A stretch of DNA of 64,000 nt. Source: Trichobilharzia szidati. Taxonomy: Eukaryota > Platyhelminthes > Trematoda > Strigeidida > Schistosomatidae. The translations under genes were made by a program, and so were the position numbers. Shown here one piece after another: positions 52,667 to 64,000 of this stretch. The notes under the pieces are model-generated. The model searched no databases. It was not told where the DNA came from and was given only the letters and a program-made list of their open reading frames with translations. The stretch spans positions 118,177,329-118,241,328 of the forward strand of contig OX235271.1 of NCBI GenBank assembly GCA_944472155.2, given 5' to 3'. Within the stretch, counting starts at the first letter, position 1, and each line of letters starts with the position of its first letter.

Positions 52667-54645
52667 ATGACTCAACGTAATAAACGAGTACTTTCTATAC
52701 GTAAGAATAGTTAAGGTCACTCGGCTAAGAAGATACGTACATCCCTACACGTTCCACCTAGTATCAACAACGTCCCCGAAGTCATTGTGTCCGATTTATT
52801 ATCAGAGGTATACGCAACTGCTAAACAAAATAAGTTGGACCTTATTTCTCTAGGAAACTCTGTGAAGGAATTAAATGAGAATATAAACACCGTTAAGCCG
52901 TTACTGCTTACTACTCATGATAGTAATCCGGAAAGTCTGCTGAAGGCTGAGCGTATGTTAGACTTTATAGCCAATGAAGTGACTAAACGGATCATGTCTT
53001 CGTACAATGTTCTCGCTTACAATCTGCCTGATCGGACGCCTGTGGACAAAATTAAAGTGACATGTCTCCAAGCGTGCGGTATACCATCAGCGAATTGCTA
53101 CCTAATCAGACTCAGGAAAAATCAGGAAAGTATACTTGTCCTGTGCTGTTTAAATTCAGTAGTCCTAATGATGCTAGGAAATTCCAGTCGTCTAACAAGC
53201 TAATTAGTTCATCTACACCTTATGACAATGTTAAACTTACTCATGACCTAACTCAATGTCAAAGACGTAGCCGCGCAAGTGTGTCAAGTGTCGCAAACAC
53301 ATACGTAACTGCAGAATGTCCTAGAGAAGACTCTCTCGCCTTAGATTTAAGTAAACCTAATGTTACAGACACGCGTGAAAAAGAAATACCCATAAACAAT
53401 AAAGCTTTACCTAGTAAACTCAACAGTGAAGCAAATATGGCCATAGACTAAGATGCATCTTTAGTGGTTGCAGGTATCGACGTTCGCGAGTTGTACGAAT
53501 TATACTAACGCAAGATCTTATACCAACAACTTCTATAGTGTTCGTTCTTCCAGTACCAAAGATAAAGCAAAAGACCAGATTTTGTCGTCCAAAGTACGTA
53601 GTATATTTCGGGACAAAATTGCGGGTAGAGATGAATGCTTAGCTAGCTAGTAATCGTGCACGCACGTGACACGACGGAGTACCAGATGGCGGGGATGCTT
53701 GACCGGAAGCCTTCAGCTAAACAAGTCGACTTAAACAGTGACGGTCAGCATCCAATGTTGAGTGATGATTGCTGTGGTTAATAATTTTGGGGAATTATTT
53801 ACCGCTACATATCTTTAGAGTTATGCTCGCTAGACACATCACCATCAGCTGCTAATACCACTCCGCAAAAGGCTAAGTTTTGGAATGTAGCATTCAATAT
53901 AACCTCCCCGAGTAGCACTCATAGTGGTGTGCACACCAAACGGAGTAAAATAACCCTGCCATCCAGAATACCTTCACTCAAACCCGTCACTGATAGGCTA
54001 CTCAGCAGCAAACCAAATAACACTAACTTAGTTGACTCCAATCCTATCATTAACCCAGGGAAGCTGAATAAGTCTTCATGCTAACACCAATATAACCTCA
54101 ATGAAAAGACAGGTAACCCGCCGATTCACCCAACATTGAGCAAATCTTCATGCGATAGACAAAACAGACGCTATATGTCTGGGCACCCTAAAAATAATTT
54201 GAAACCCTACGGGCAGGCATACACCTACCACGACACAACTCTCCTATCTATGGCTAATGGAGACAAAAGTTTGATCCAGGGACCCCTACAACAAGGAACA
54301 AGTGGGTTAGGCTTCTTTCCTAAAAGTGGCCTTCTGACTCACCACATCCTTGACAACCACCGGATACAGTCCACCCAAGATCATCGATGGACTAATATTT
54401 ACGAAAATAACTTGAACACACAAAATATTAATCATAACTGCGATGCGCGTAACTTTACTCCAGCACACTATCCACAAGAAATGCCTACCTCCCCTTCATC
54501 CAATCTAAATTTTCTCAGCCAACATGAAATTTCAGCCTCAATATTGACGCAAATAGCACACATACTGTCAAGCCACTTATCACCGAAGGGGAGGGCGATG
54601 CATTTCAGTCACGGTATTATGAACACCTCACACCCGCCAGGGTAA
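52667..54645 (+). pseudogene. CR1-like ORF1 remnants (copy B)
   Basis: ATG at 52667 (MTQRNKRVLSIRKNS) is stopped by TAA after 15 codons; the same frame resumes to about 53100 (VLAYNLPDRTPVDKIKVTCL), then a frameshift leads into the frame at 53062-53451 (CPVLFKFSSPNDARKFQSS, LTQCQRR). These blocks align with the RRM-like segment of A2 ORF1. A later piece, 54136-54645, is a Ser/His/Pro-rich C-terminal part. Too broken to function. Confidence 0.75.
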
Positions 54646-54683
54646 CCAACGGTAGCACATCTCTCTGTGCTGATACTGGTGTA

Positions 54684-57660
54684 GTGCACTTTTCCAGCAC
54701 TGCCAGTACGTTGCCACCATCTGAGTTAGCACCCATCAAACAATCTGCTCTAGATGCTACAAACCTTGAGGATAACTTTTTTAAAGATATATGCGATTTC
54801 ACCGTAATCTCTTACTCCCTCTCATTCTGTCTCATCAATGCTCGCTCTTTACTTAACAAAATGTTTGACTTCACGACATTATCCTTAATATGCAACCCAC
54901 CTCTTATAATGATTACTGAAACATGGTGCACTCCTCAGATATGCGATGAAGATATTTCTATTGATAACTATTAGGTATTCAGAGGTGACAGAAACCATGG
55001 CAGAGGAGGAGGATGCGCTATGTATATCAGGTCTGATATTAAGGCCACACAGTGCTTCTACCCAGAGCTCATCACAGATATTGACTCAGTCTGGGCTATT
55101 CTTAGGCTGTCTCACTCCATTTCATCCCCCATTTTCAGCTGTTGAAGGTGATATGAAGCTTGCTAGCGCTTCCGCTTACGCCACTTCACTACCTCACACG
55201 GCTGAAATTATATGTGGGGACTTTAATATGCCTGAAGTAGTCTGGCAACCACTTTCCTCACCAAAACGGTATCATGAATTTTTTAACATAATAGAAACAA
55301 AAGACTGGCAACAACACGTACAGCATCCTACCAGGCTATCTAAGATTTTAGATTTAGTTTTCACTAATGGTATCATCCCCACTACCCTTCGAGTAGGTAA
55401 GGAGTTTCCTGGTAGCGACCACAGAGTGGTATTAGGTACATTCAATATTTGCACTAGCATGAGTACGACAATAAGCGCCAACAAAGTATTACTCAGGGGT
55501 TACAGACACGCTCAGTGGAATGACCTGAAACCACACCTACGCACCCTAGACTGGGGACCATACTTTACATGCAGCTTGGCTATAGAGGCGAACAACTTAA
55601 TCTACGAGAACCTAGGATTTGCACATGACTTCATCGCTCCAGCAAGACTTGTGAAAACGAGGCCTAAACAGCCTGACTTCATCCCCGTAAAGATTCGAAA
55701 CCGACTGCGTAAGCATGCTAGGCAATTCTACAGATGTAGTGACTTTTCATCACTCATTACACTCAAGCAAACTTATGATTCATACAAATCTAATCAGTTA
55801 TCTGAGTCCATCAAACTAGAACGCATCCTCCTTTCACGGCCCGATAATACAGAGGCATTGGTAAAACTAATCAAGTCGCGAATTAACAACAACAGAATAA
55901 GTATCCCTAACTTATTACTAGATGGAGAAAAACTATACGAAGACCCACAGGAGATATGCGAGTTATTCAGCTCCCACTTTTCTAGCTACTTTACTAACGA
56001 AGAAACAGTAGGTAGTCTTGATGTTCCGATAATACCATATCACTTTTTGGGTAATATAACATTTACCCAACAAAAGATTTCCTCCGCTATGGCATCCCTC
56101 CGGACATCATATAAAGCTGGACCTGACGGAATTCCATCTATCTTGTTGAAAAGAGGTGGTGAGGACATACCCATTATCCTCCTAAAGTTTTTCAATCTGT
56201 CCCTAAATAATGACAGTTACCCAGAGTGCTGGAAGCTGTCATTTATAACCCCTAGGCACAAACTAGGACCAACTTCTAATATCGAAAACTACCGACCGAT
56301 CAATATAACGTCAGTAGTTTCTAGGGTTATGGAAAACGTTATAGGGCAAGATATTGCTTCATACCTCCACCTTCACAAATTGTTTACTCCAGCACAACAC
56401 GGCTTCTTGAAAAGTCGATCATGCTCCACCTGCCTACTTGACTACTTTGATGATGATGTTACCGCTAAGCGAGATCATGGTTTGCTTGTCACAACCCTCT
56501 TCTTTGACTTCAAAAAAGCCTTTGATAAAGTCCCACACAAGAGACTAATCTTTAAGCTAAAGTCGTACGGGTTGCAGGACCCCTTGTTATCCTGGCTCAT
56601 TTCTTTCTTGGAAGATCGTTCCCAAGTTGTGAAATTTGCAAATAATTACTCGTTACCCAGACCCATACGAAGTGAAGTAATTCAGGGTAGTGTACTAGGT
56701 CCATTGCTTTTCGTAATCTACATTAATGATATCTGCAGCGTAATCAAGCATGGTACCCCGTACCTCTTTGCTGACGACTTAAAGATTGTATACAGCTTCC
56801 CCCATTCTACACTGAACGAGGGATTCACACATATTCAAGATGATCTGGATAGATTACATAACTGGAGCACTGATTGGCAACTGCCATTCAATTCTGATAA
56901 ATGTGGTGCCTTATATTTCAATAACTCCCACCCGTATTTCAGGTTACACCTACGTGACTCCTCTCTCCAAACCCTCAATTCCATAAAAGACCTGGGAGTT
57001 ACCTACTCACAGAACTTAACATTCAGTCAGTATGCAAAAGCGCTTGTTTCCAAATGCCGAAGACTCACAGGCTTGTTGCATAGAAAAATGTACACAACTG
57101 AGGCTAAAGTCCTTTTATACAAAGTCATGGCTCGCCCAGTAATTGAATACTGCACAACTGTCTTCGGTTTCATGAATAGGTATGACAGGGTTCGTATTGA
57201 AAATATTCAGCGAAGTTTTACACGACGCCTATCACACAAACATGAAGGACTGACTTACGCGGATAGGTGCAAAATATACGGACTTCAGCCACTTTGGTAA
57301 AGGCGCCTGAAACTCAACCTTACATTCCTTTTTCGCCTTTTACACGGCTACCTCAAAAGCAGTAATCCAATAGCTTTCAATAATTTAACCATATATACTC
57401 ATAGAAATCATGAAAATACTCTATCCATCACCCGGTACCGGACAAAACTGCGATCACTTTTCTTCAAAATACAGTACAGTGCATTATGGAACGAACTTTC
57501 ACTTAATGTACGTAGTTGCCGATCCCCTACTGAATTCCAGCGTCTCCTTAACGAGTTCATGTCAACAAAAGAGCCTCGGTCTACTTATCCATACTTTGCC
57601 CATATGGGCGGTTCATTTAACTATGGTACTACAGACCCCAGCGCAATACCCCCAATTTGA
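54684..57660 (+). pseudogene. CR1-like ORF2, endonuclease and RT (copy B)
   Basis: The endonuclease starts near 54684 (LINARSLLNK, ITETWCTP). A TAG at 54972-54974 interrupts, but the frame continues with VFRGDRNHGRGGGCAMYI until a frameshift near 55140; the open frame beginning at 54946 is out of register before that. From 55140 to 57297 it is open: ICGDFNMPEVVW, GSDHRVVLG, FDFKKAFDKVPHK, VIQGSVLGPLLFVIYIND, LFADDLKIVYS. A TAA at 57298-57300 is a third break, after which the same frame runs to a natural TGA at 57658-57660. Confidence 0.88.
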
Positions 57661-58979
57661 GGAAACTCATTTGCCCCAGCAGCAGTACCGCACCTAAAAC
57701 GTGATAAAACCAACCAAATTTCTCCCACATGCCTTGATCTGAGGTTTGGTTATTCAGCTTATTGGAGATCTTATCAATATTTCATCAATCGGGTTTATAA
57801 ACTCATAAGACTATCTATAATTATCGTGGACGTATTATCCCAAATTAGTTGTAATAGTTCTTCCATAATATAAGCAAACTGGTACTTTGTAATGTCTAAA
57901 GCATGCCATATGAAAAGTGGCCAGGAAAACCTAGCAATAACAAACTCAGCTAACCAACCATTTTCCCCAAGCTCATTCAGCCTAACCTTATCTTTAATCG
58001 TACCACTATCCACTACACTCTAATCCGTAGATTGTGACTTAATTTGCCCCAGTACTGAAAACTCTTCTCCCTTTTACTTTTAAAGATGTTCTAACTACTA
58101 ACTGAGCAGTAACCGTTTAACTAACTCACTGATTTTCTGTTTACTGTAATCTTCAATAAGTTCGTCAGTATAATTATTTCCATAAACAATTACATTAGCA
58201 ACCATATCTTTTATTATTTTACATATATGCTTATATTATTAGCACTATTTTTGAGTTGAAATGACTATCTTCAGTCAACACCTACCCATTTTCATTTAAT
58301 TTTCTTAAAAATTCATATTGTTGAAATTATGTAGTATTTTTCCATTATGTAATTGATGAGTCACTTTGCAATGTGTAACGCACACCATATAAAATCGGTC
58401 GTGAAAATTTAGCATAAAAAGTTCTGCTAACCACTTGCCTTACTCAGGACCACTTTACATAACTTTATCACTAATTGTTCCACTACTCATATCACTGTGA
58501 TAAATAGAATATAACTTAGTTGTTCTAATATTAGCTATTTTTATACTTCATAACTAATTTCTTAGTCTTTTGTAGTAACCCACTTGTTCACAAGTATGAT
58601 GATAATACTGCTAACAATGTCCTCTGGTATTATTGTGCCATGTGACCTAATGGGAAGCACTTGTCATGAAAGCTGTTAATGTGCAGCATACTGTATGATT
58701 GGGATGGAGTCAAAGCAATCCAATATTACAACTGCAGTCATTGTAAAAGGTCTCAGAGCATAATGTCAAAAAAGGAGGGAGGGTGGCGCATGCTGATCAG
58801 CAGATTTGGTAGTGGTCACAAATGTGAATCGCTCCGATCTGTAGGACAGCAACATGCATTATTTTGGCAGCTCGAGAATCAAACATGAGTTTAGATACTA
58901 AATGTATAAAAAAATTAGACTTTAAAAAAAATAAAAAAATAAAACAATAATGACTGTACAGTTTAAGCTTGTAAAAAAT
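57661..58979 (+). other. 3' region of copy B with an internal diverged duplication
   Basis: No gene. A block at 57865-58020 recurs at about 58360-58500 (shared ACTTTG.AATGT, CACCATAT, GCTAACCA, CCTTATC.TTAAT.GTACCACTA-type order). Both units also occur in the inverted copy at 49740-50440, so the duplication predates that copy. Confidence 0.65.
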
Positions 58980-59855
58980 AGCAATGCTTTCGCTCCTAAC
59001 ATCTACAAGCCTGCTCAGTTTCTTGTCAAGATGCTACCCCATTGGCCATACACAAGTTCGCCAAACATCCTACAGGTCACCACATTCAACAGGTTCTAAT
59101 CCTTCTAGCCAATTCTCTCTGAAATGTCACTTATATGCTTCACGATAATCCTTCTACCTAATTACTATTATACTCTATTTTATCTCAAATTCGTAAGGCT
59201 TTCATAAAGATGAAATTCACGTTTTTACTTTTTCCTCATTCACATTCTTCTCTCTCATAAAGTCCGGCTACTCTGATGATGAAAAAAAGCATAACAACAT
59301 CACCCATGTTGAGAATAACTACATTTTTATAGAAAACGTCATAGTTTTCAGTGGTAAGACCAATATGCTTAGCATCATACATTGCAAATGTGTATTATCA
59401 TTTCAAGTACTACATAGCTTCTTGTATTTATCTTGTAAATACACTTTTAATAATGTATAATTCATAATTGCATTCTATACCATTTTGCAGCTGCGCCAGA
59501 TTTCCTTCAGTTCCTAAAATAGCGTTCAAGCATTTGAAGGCATAGCACTCACTCAAATATATGTGGTTTATCGATTGGTCATAACTATCATCAGGAAATT
59601 GAACGAATTTCGGGTTGTCGCTCAACTTCGATGGTGACCTTCGTGAAATATTTACAAATTAACATTTGTCAGAATCTGTTCCGATTGCTTGTACTATAAT
59701 TCAACAATATGAACTTTTTGAAAAAGTGATAATGTATGCTAATTAACAATTGTAATTCGTAACATAATTGATCGTGCCTGTAAAAATGGCATGCATTTCA
59801 TGTAAACTTACCCGTTTATACGAAATATATATTATTATTATTTGGGTATTTTGTT
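58980..59855 (+). repeat. Direct repeat partner of 46980-47855
   Basis: See 46980-47855; also matches 48710-49330 in inverted orientation. No coding content. Confidence 0.85.
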
Positions 59856-60170
59856 AATGCGAAGTCTATATCTCTATATTTCTTGGTGTGTTCCATTGAA
59901 TCACCAGTTATCCGATTTTCCCCACAAACTAAAGATAAATGACAACAACCATGTTATTCAACCGTAATCCAGGTAAATATGTAACTTAAATAATTCTTAT
60001 CCATTCCTACACCACTTGTGTGTCCTATATTTGTATGAATAAATATGTACCCTATTATATTATCATTACTAACTATACTTACTAATCAAATGTGTAATTC
60101 ATCGAATTGCTGACGCCTGTAAACTGGCGTCCCTCATGTAAAAAAATGAGAATATACTAATTTTATTATT
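59742..60170 (+). repeat. CR1-like family A 3' UTR and terminus
   Basis: Plus-strand match to the 3' UTR of A2 from the CATGTAAACTTACCCGTTTA block to CTGACGCCTGTAAACTGGCG and the end. It overlaps the last 110 bp of the direct repeat, showing that the repeat runs into this UTR. Confidence 0.75.
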
Positions 60171-60289
60171 CATATATGTGTAAAAGGCGTCGTATAAAGC
60201 TTTGCTGAATAATTTCAATAAGAGCCTTATGATATCCATGCATAAATCCGAACACGATTATGCAGTGCTGAAGTGATGGAAGAATCATA

Positions 60290-61687
60290 ACTTTGACTAA
60301 GAGGACTTTAGCCTCCGTTGGCTCAAAAACAGAAGTCAGTATCTACAGGCCGATCAATATCAAACCAATCGCATCTAGAATTATGGAGAGACTAGATAAA
60401 GATAAACTAATCAAGCATATGCTTAGCTGCAACATTATAAGTCCGAACGAACATGGATTCCAAAAATCCAGATCTTGTTTAACATGTCACTTAGACTTCT
60501 TCAATTTTGTGACCAGCACTAGTGATAGACGGCAACTAGTACTTGTCATCTACTTTGACATTTCTAAGGCATTTGACCGTGTTGACCATTTGCTACCATT
60601 ACATAAGCTAAACTCCTTAGAAATACGTGACTCGCTATAAGAATGGCTTAAATCATTCCTTAACAACAGGTCCCAAATAGTTAAACTCGGGTCTGTAACT
60701 TCCAAACCTAACCCGATCACTTCTGGTGTAGCTCATGCTAGTGTCATTGGGCCACTCCTATTTACACTTTAAGTGAACGAAATGCGCGCTAGCTTCTCAC
60801 ATGGGAAACCATTCATCTTTTCAGATGACCTAGGCGTAGCTTATACATTCCATTGTGATGACCTAGGGTACTTCGAGAATGTTGTGCAGAAAGAATTAGA
60901 TAAAGTGACTGCTTCGTCGTCTTTACGGAATCTACAATTTAACCTGAACAAATGTGGTTGGATTTGCTTCGGCGCACTCTCAATCGACTTGGAATGAACG
61001 CTTCAATCAGGTAAACTAACCAGACTCCAAAGTATCGTTGACTTAGGTCTGACGTACACTAGTGACCTAACACTTTCTGAGCAAGTGGCATCACAGCCTC
61101 GAAAGTCGAGGATGCTCTTAGGATGCAAACTCAGGAACTTCCACGACTATAAAGACAAGCTAATTCTGTACAAAACATGTTTAAGGCCACTACTAGAATA
61201 CTGTCCATTCATTATTAGCAGCACTCGCGCCCGTGACAAGCTGACGATGGAAAGTATTCAACGATGCTTCACCTTCAAACTACTTGGCTACGATTGTAAG
61301 AAAGACTACATCTCATGGCGCATGATTCTAAATCTTGAACTACTTTGGACAAGACGACTTACTATAAACCTAGTATTTTGCTTTAAGTTCCTGCACAAAA
61401 TATCATTCTCAGACAATAAGGACACACAATTCACACCGAAAGGCTATTACGATCTGCTTAACCAAACTTGCACAGTGACAATGAAAGTCTTTAAATCAAC
61501 ACTCCACGGAAACTTCTTCACAGCCATGTGTTCTAAAATATGGTGCAACCTGCCCCTAGAAGTCAGGAACTGCAATACGGTTATAAGTTTCAAACGCTCT
61601 CTGTACAGACTCTTTCACTCTTCTGATTACATTAACAAGTTATTTGTTCTTAGGACGAATCAATTATTAGTTTACTATAGTGCCTAA
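60290..61687 (+). pseudogene. CR1-like reverse transcriptase remnant (A3 right)
   Basis: Pieces 60293-60640 (IYRPINIKPIASRIMERL, HGFQKSRSCLTCHLDFF, YFDISKAFDRVDH), 60773-60997 (FSDDLGVAY in place of YADD) and 61085-61687. It shares stops with the left copy after RDSL, before VNEM and after ALSIDLE, but lacks the left copy's extra stop after DHLLPLH. Confidence 0.85.
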
Positions 61688-62055
61688 TAAACGCACATAA
61701 ATACCCTAATTACTATTTAAACGATAAATAAACTAGTCGCATAGATACATAAAAGGACTTAGTAGAAATAAATCTGTATGTCTAACGAGTGATAATATAC
61801 AACGAATATAAACATACACCACAAACGCCAGGTACATTTCTGAGACCACATACTTTTTCTTTGCTCTCTGGAACTTTGCTGCTCACCTCTTCTCTTCTAT
61901 TTGCTTTGTAGTAGAAGTTGCATTGATCTACATTCAGAGTGAGGTTGAGAAACAATTAACATCACTTACCCATATACCATCCCTCGAGGTTTGGCTAGTA
62001 ATGGCTCAGCATCCTTGATGAAATCCACTGTCACCATAACAAGACACTGTACATC
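60290..62055 (+). mobile_element. CR1-like fragment A3, right copy of an inverted pair
   Basis: Inverted, near-identical match to 8774-10410, ending at the same point (CACTGTACA). It retains about 115 bp more of RT at its 5' side. Confidence 0.85.
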
Positions 62056-62364
62056 ATCCTATACAAGCGGTACCTATCATCTTAAGTGGTTTACAAATAG
62101 ATTTCTACGTGTTTATCAAATTACTTGTGCGAAATAACCATGCAGTGACAAATGGCAATCTTGGCTGACGTGGGCGCAGTTAAACAAATCTGCCTGGAAA
62201 AAACCAACATTAATCTGCAATCAGTAAAGTTCTAATCTGGTATTACTTACGATAAAATGGTGACAAAATCATACAAATTAATCACCAGTTTCAAATTAAT
62301 ACCTAATTTGGGTATAAATCAAGAACAAGAAACGATGCCGCACACATCAAAGTTATGTGGAAAA

Positions 62365-62650
62365 ATTGACTTCAAGCTTTATTTTTTCGCAAATATTTGT
62401 AATCCATTTAACACATACTTTGGTTTTGTTTGGTAATGCGAAGACAATATTCCTGTGTCTTAATGTGCTCCACTGAATGACCAGTTAGCAGGCTGTACCC
62501 ACAAACTAATGTCAGAAAGGACAGCAATCATGTAATTTCACCATAAATGAAATTTATGTAATGTAAATAATACTTACCCATGCATGTACAACTGGTGTGT
62601 CCTACATAGATAGGAATAAATGTATATTACATTGTTCAGTATGACAAACC
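62365..62650 (+). repeat. CR1-like family A 3' UTR fragment
   Basis: Matches the reverse complement of 15240-15500 (GTAATGCGAAGACAATATT, CATGCATGTACAACTGGTGTG). 62056-62364 and 62651-62845 hold nothing I recognise. Confidence 0.7.
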
Positions 62651-62845
62651 TGTGAATCTGCAGGATTTGGAAACAACTGATTTTGCGTATCGACCGAATG
62701 TTACGTTTCTTGAGTAGTAACTCCCTGATCTTTTAAGGAATTAGGGTTTGAAGGAAAGAGTCACTTACTTGTAACCTGAATTTCGGATGGGAGTAATTGA
62801 AGTATGGGACACCACCTTTATCAGAATTGAATGGCAGTCATTGCT

Positions 62846-64000
62846 CTAGTTATGTAATCTATCCAGATCATATTGAATACGTGTGAATCCCTCGTTCAGA
62901 GAATAATAAGGGAAGCTGTATGCAATCTTTAGGTCGTCTGCAAAGGGGTATGGGGTGACATGCTTGATTATGCTGCAGGTGACGTTCATGTGAATTACGA
63001 AGAGCAGTGGACCTAGTACACTACCCTGAATCACTCCACATCGTATAGTTCTAGGTGACGAGTAATTATTTGCAAATTTCACAACTTGGGAACGGTCTTT
63101 CAAGAAAGAATTCAGCCAGGATAACAAGGGGTCCCGGAACGCGTACAACTTTTAAGAATTAGTCTCTTGTGTGGGACTTTATCAAAGGCTCTTTTGAAGT
63201 CAAATAAGAGAGTTGTGACAAGCATGATCACGCTTAGCGGTAACATCATCATCAAAGTAGTCAGGTAGGCAGGTGGAGCATGATCGACTTTCCAGGGGGC
63301 TGTGTTGCTCTGGAGCACACATTCTATGAATGTTTAGGTAAAAGCAATATCTTGCCCTATGACATTTTCCATGACCCCGGAAACTACCGACGTGATATTG
63401 AAAGGCCGGTGGTTTTCGATATCAGAGGTTGGTCCTATTTTGTTCCTAGGGGTTATAAACGATAGTTTTCATCGCTTTGGAAAGCTGCCATTATATAAGG
63501 ACAGAATTACAAACATTAGGAATATAATGGGTATGTACTCACCACCCCTTTTTAGCAGGAAAGATCGCATTCCACCTCGTACGGCATTATATGATGTTCG
63601 GAGAGATTCTAAAGCGGGTGAAATGTTTGTGGGGTGAACGTTATGTTACCCAAAAAGTGATTCGATGGTGTCATAACAGGACACTCACCGTATCTTCCGT
63701 GGTAAAGCAGAGAGCAAAGTAAGATTAAATAACTTGCTTATCTCCTATGGGTTTTCATATAATATTAATAATAAGTTAAAGATACCTATTCTGTTGTTGC
63801 TAATTCGTGATTTAATTGGTCCTACAAATGCTTCTGTATTATGAGGTTGCGAGTACGATAGGAGCTCTAGTTTCATGGAATCAGATATATGATTAGCTTT
63901 GTTTGAATTGCACACTTGAGAATGTTGTGAGTAGTGAGTGAGAAAATCTGCTTCATAAAATTGAACCGGATATTGATAATATTGAGGATTCATGTAATTC
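62846..64000 (-). pseudogene. CR1-like copy B relative, RT and linker fragments, runs off the window
   Basis: 62846-63148 reads DPLLSWLNSFLKDRSQVVKF, GVIQGSVLGPLLFVIHMN and FADDLKIAYS, close to copy B. 63112-63318 has FDFKRAFDKVPHKRLI. 63745-63993 matches B's linker (SDSMKLELL, IKSRISNNRIGI). Frameshifts and deletions separate them. The 5' side continues past 64000. Confidence 0.85.

Larger units (their letters stand above)
52667..58980 (+). mobile_element. CR1-like non-LTR retrotransposon, copy B
   Basis: ORF1 remnants, a long broken ORF2 and a long 3' region ending in an A-rich tail near 58910-58960. Related to copies A1/A2 but clearly diverged. The 5' end lies somewhere before the ORF1 ATG at 52667 and is not resolved. 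Confidence 0.8.

Noticed and set aside
54946..55140. N-terminal part of the 784-codon ORF as true protein.
   Set aside because: The endonuclease homology lies in another frame here (VFRGDRNHGRGGGCAMYI), so this segment is out of register before a frameshift near 55140.
1..64000. CRISPR arrays, bacterial operons or viral genomes.
   Set aside because: No regularly spaced short repeats, no ribosome-binding-site-led gene strings; all long ORFs belong to eukaryotic transposable elements.

Overview
The window looks like nuclear DNA of a parasitic flatworm, most likely a schistosome-type trematode. It is AT-rich and almost wholly built of retroelements. The families present are those expected there: CR1-like non-LTR elements, an SR2-like RTE element, a Penelope-like element, a gypsy element with the CsRn1-type CHCC gag finger and a tRNA-Trp-like primer site, a BEL/Pao element, and Merlin DNA transposon relics. 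The species call is inference. I found no ordinary single-copy host gene; the only host-derived coding sequence is cargo inside a retrotransposon.

Layout. 1-8773 (minus): a 5'-truncated CR1-like copy (A1), split by a BEL/Pao-type LTR element at 1945-6884. 8774-10450 (minus): another CR1 fragment (A3), nearly identical and inverted relative to 60290-62055. 12056-23662 (minus): a gypsy/CsRn1-like element with 303-bp LTRs, whose RNase H region is interrupted by a full-length CR1-like copy (A2, 15100-20643). 24978-30444 (minus): a full-length CR1 with an intact 990-codon ORF2 and 6-bp target duplication, inserted in an unnamed repeat whose uninterrupted relative lies at 39165-39740. 32995-35109 (minus): Penelope-like ORF with GIY-YIG nuclease. 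35720-37695 (plus): three Merlin transposase relics. 43047-43282: a tRNA-headed SINE with RTE-like body and tail. 43591-46789 (minus): a full-length but decayed RTE with 12-bp target duplication. 46980-60170: direct and inverted repeats around a degenerate telomere-like tract and a plus-strand CR1 (B). 62846-64000 (minus): another B copy leaving the window.

The standout is the 4.94-kb BEL/Pao-type element at 1945-6884. Between two 394-bp LTRs that differ at about one position, a single reading frame runs from a gag-like N-terminus, through about seven intronless alpha-spectrin repeats, through most of a dipeptidyl-peptidase-III-like domain, into the C-terminal tail of a BEL/Pao integrase. Two in-frame stops interrupt it, and two expected zinc ligands of the peptidase are changed. 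It appears to be a recently mobile, non-autonomous retrotransposon carrying pieces of two unrelated host mRNAs, comparable in principle to gene capture by retroviruses. Because the LTRs are almost identical while the cargo is decayed, the cargo probably decayed before this copy inserted, which predicts further copies with the same lesions.

The elements work as nested layers rather than as a cooperating gene set. Reading the nesting gives insertion order, and several paralogous empty sites within the window fix insertion boundaries to the base.
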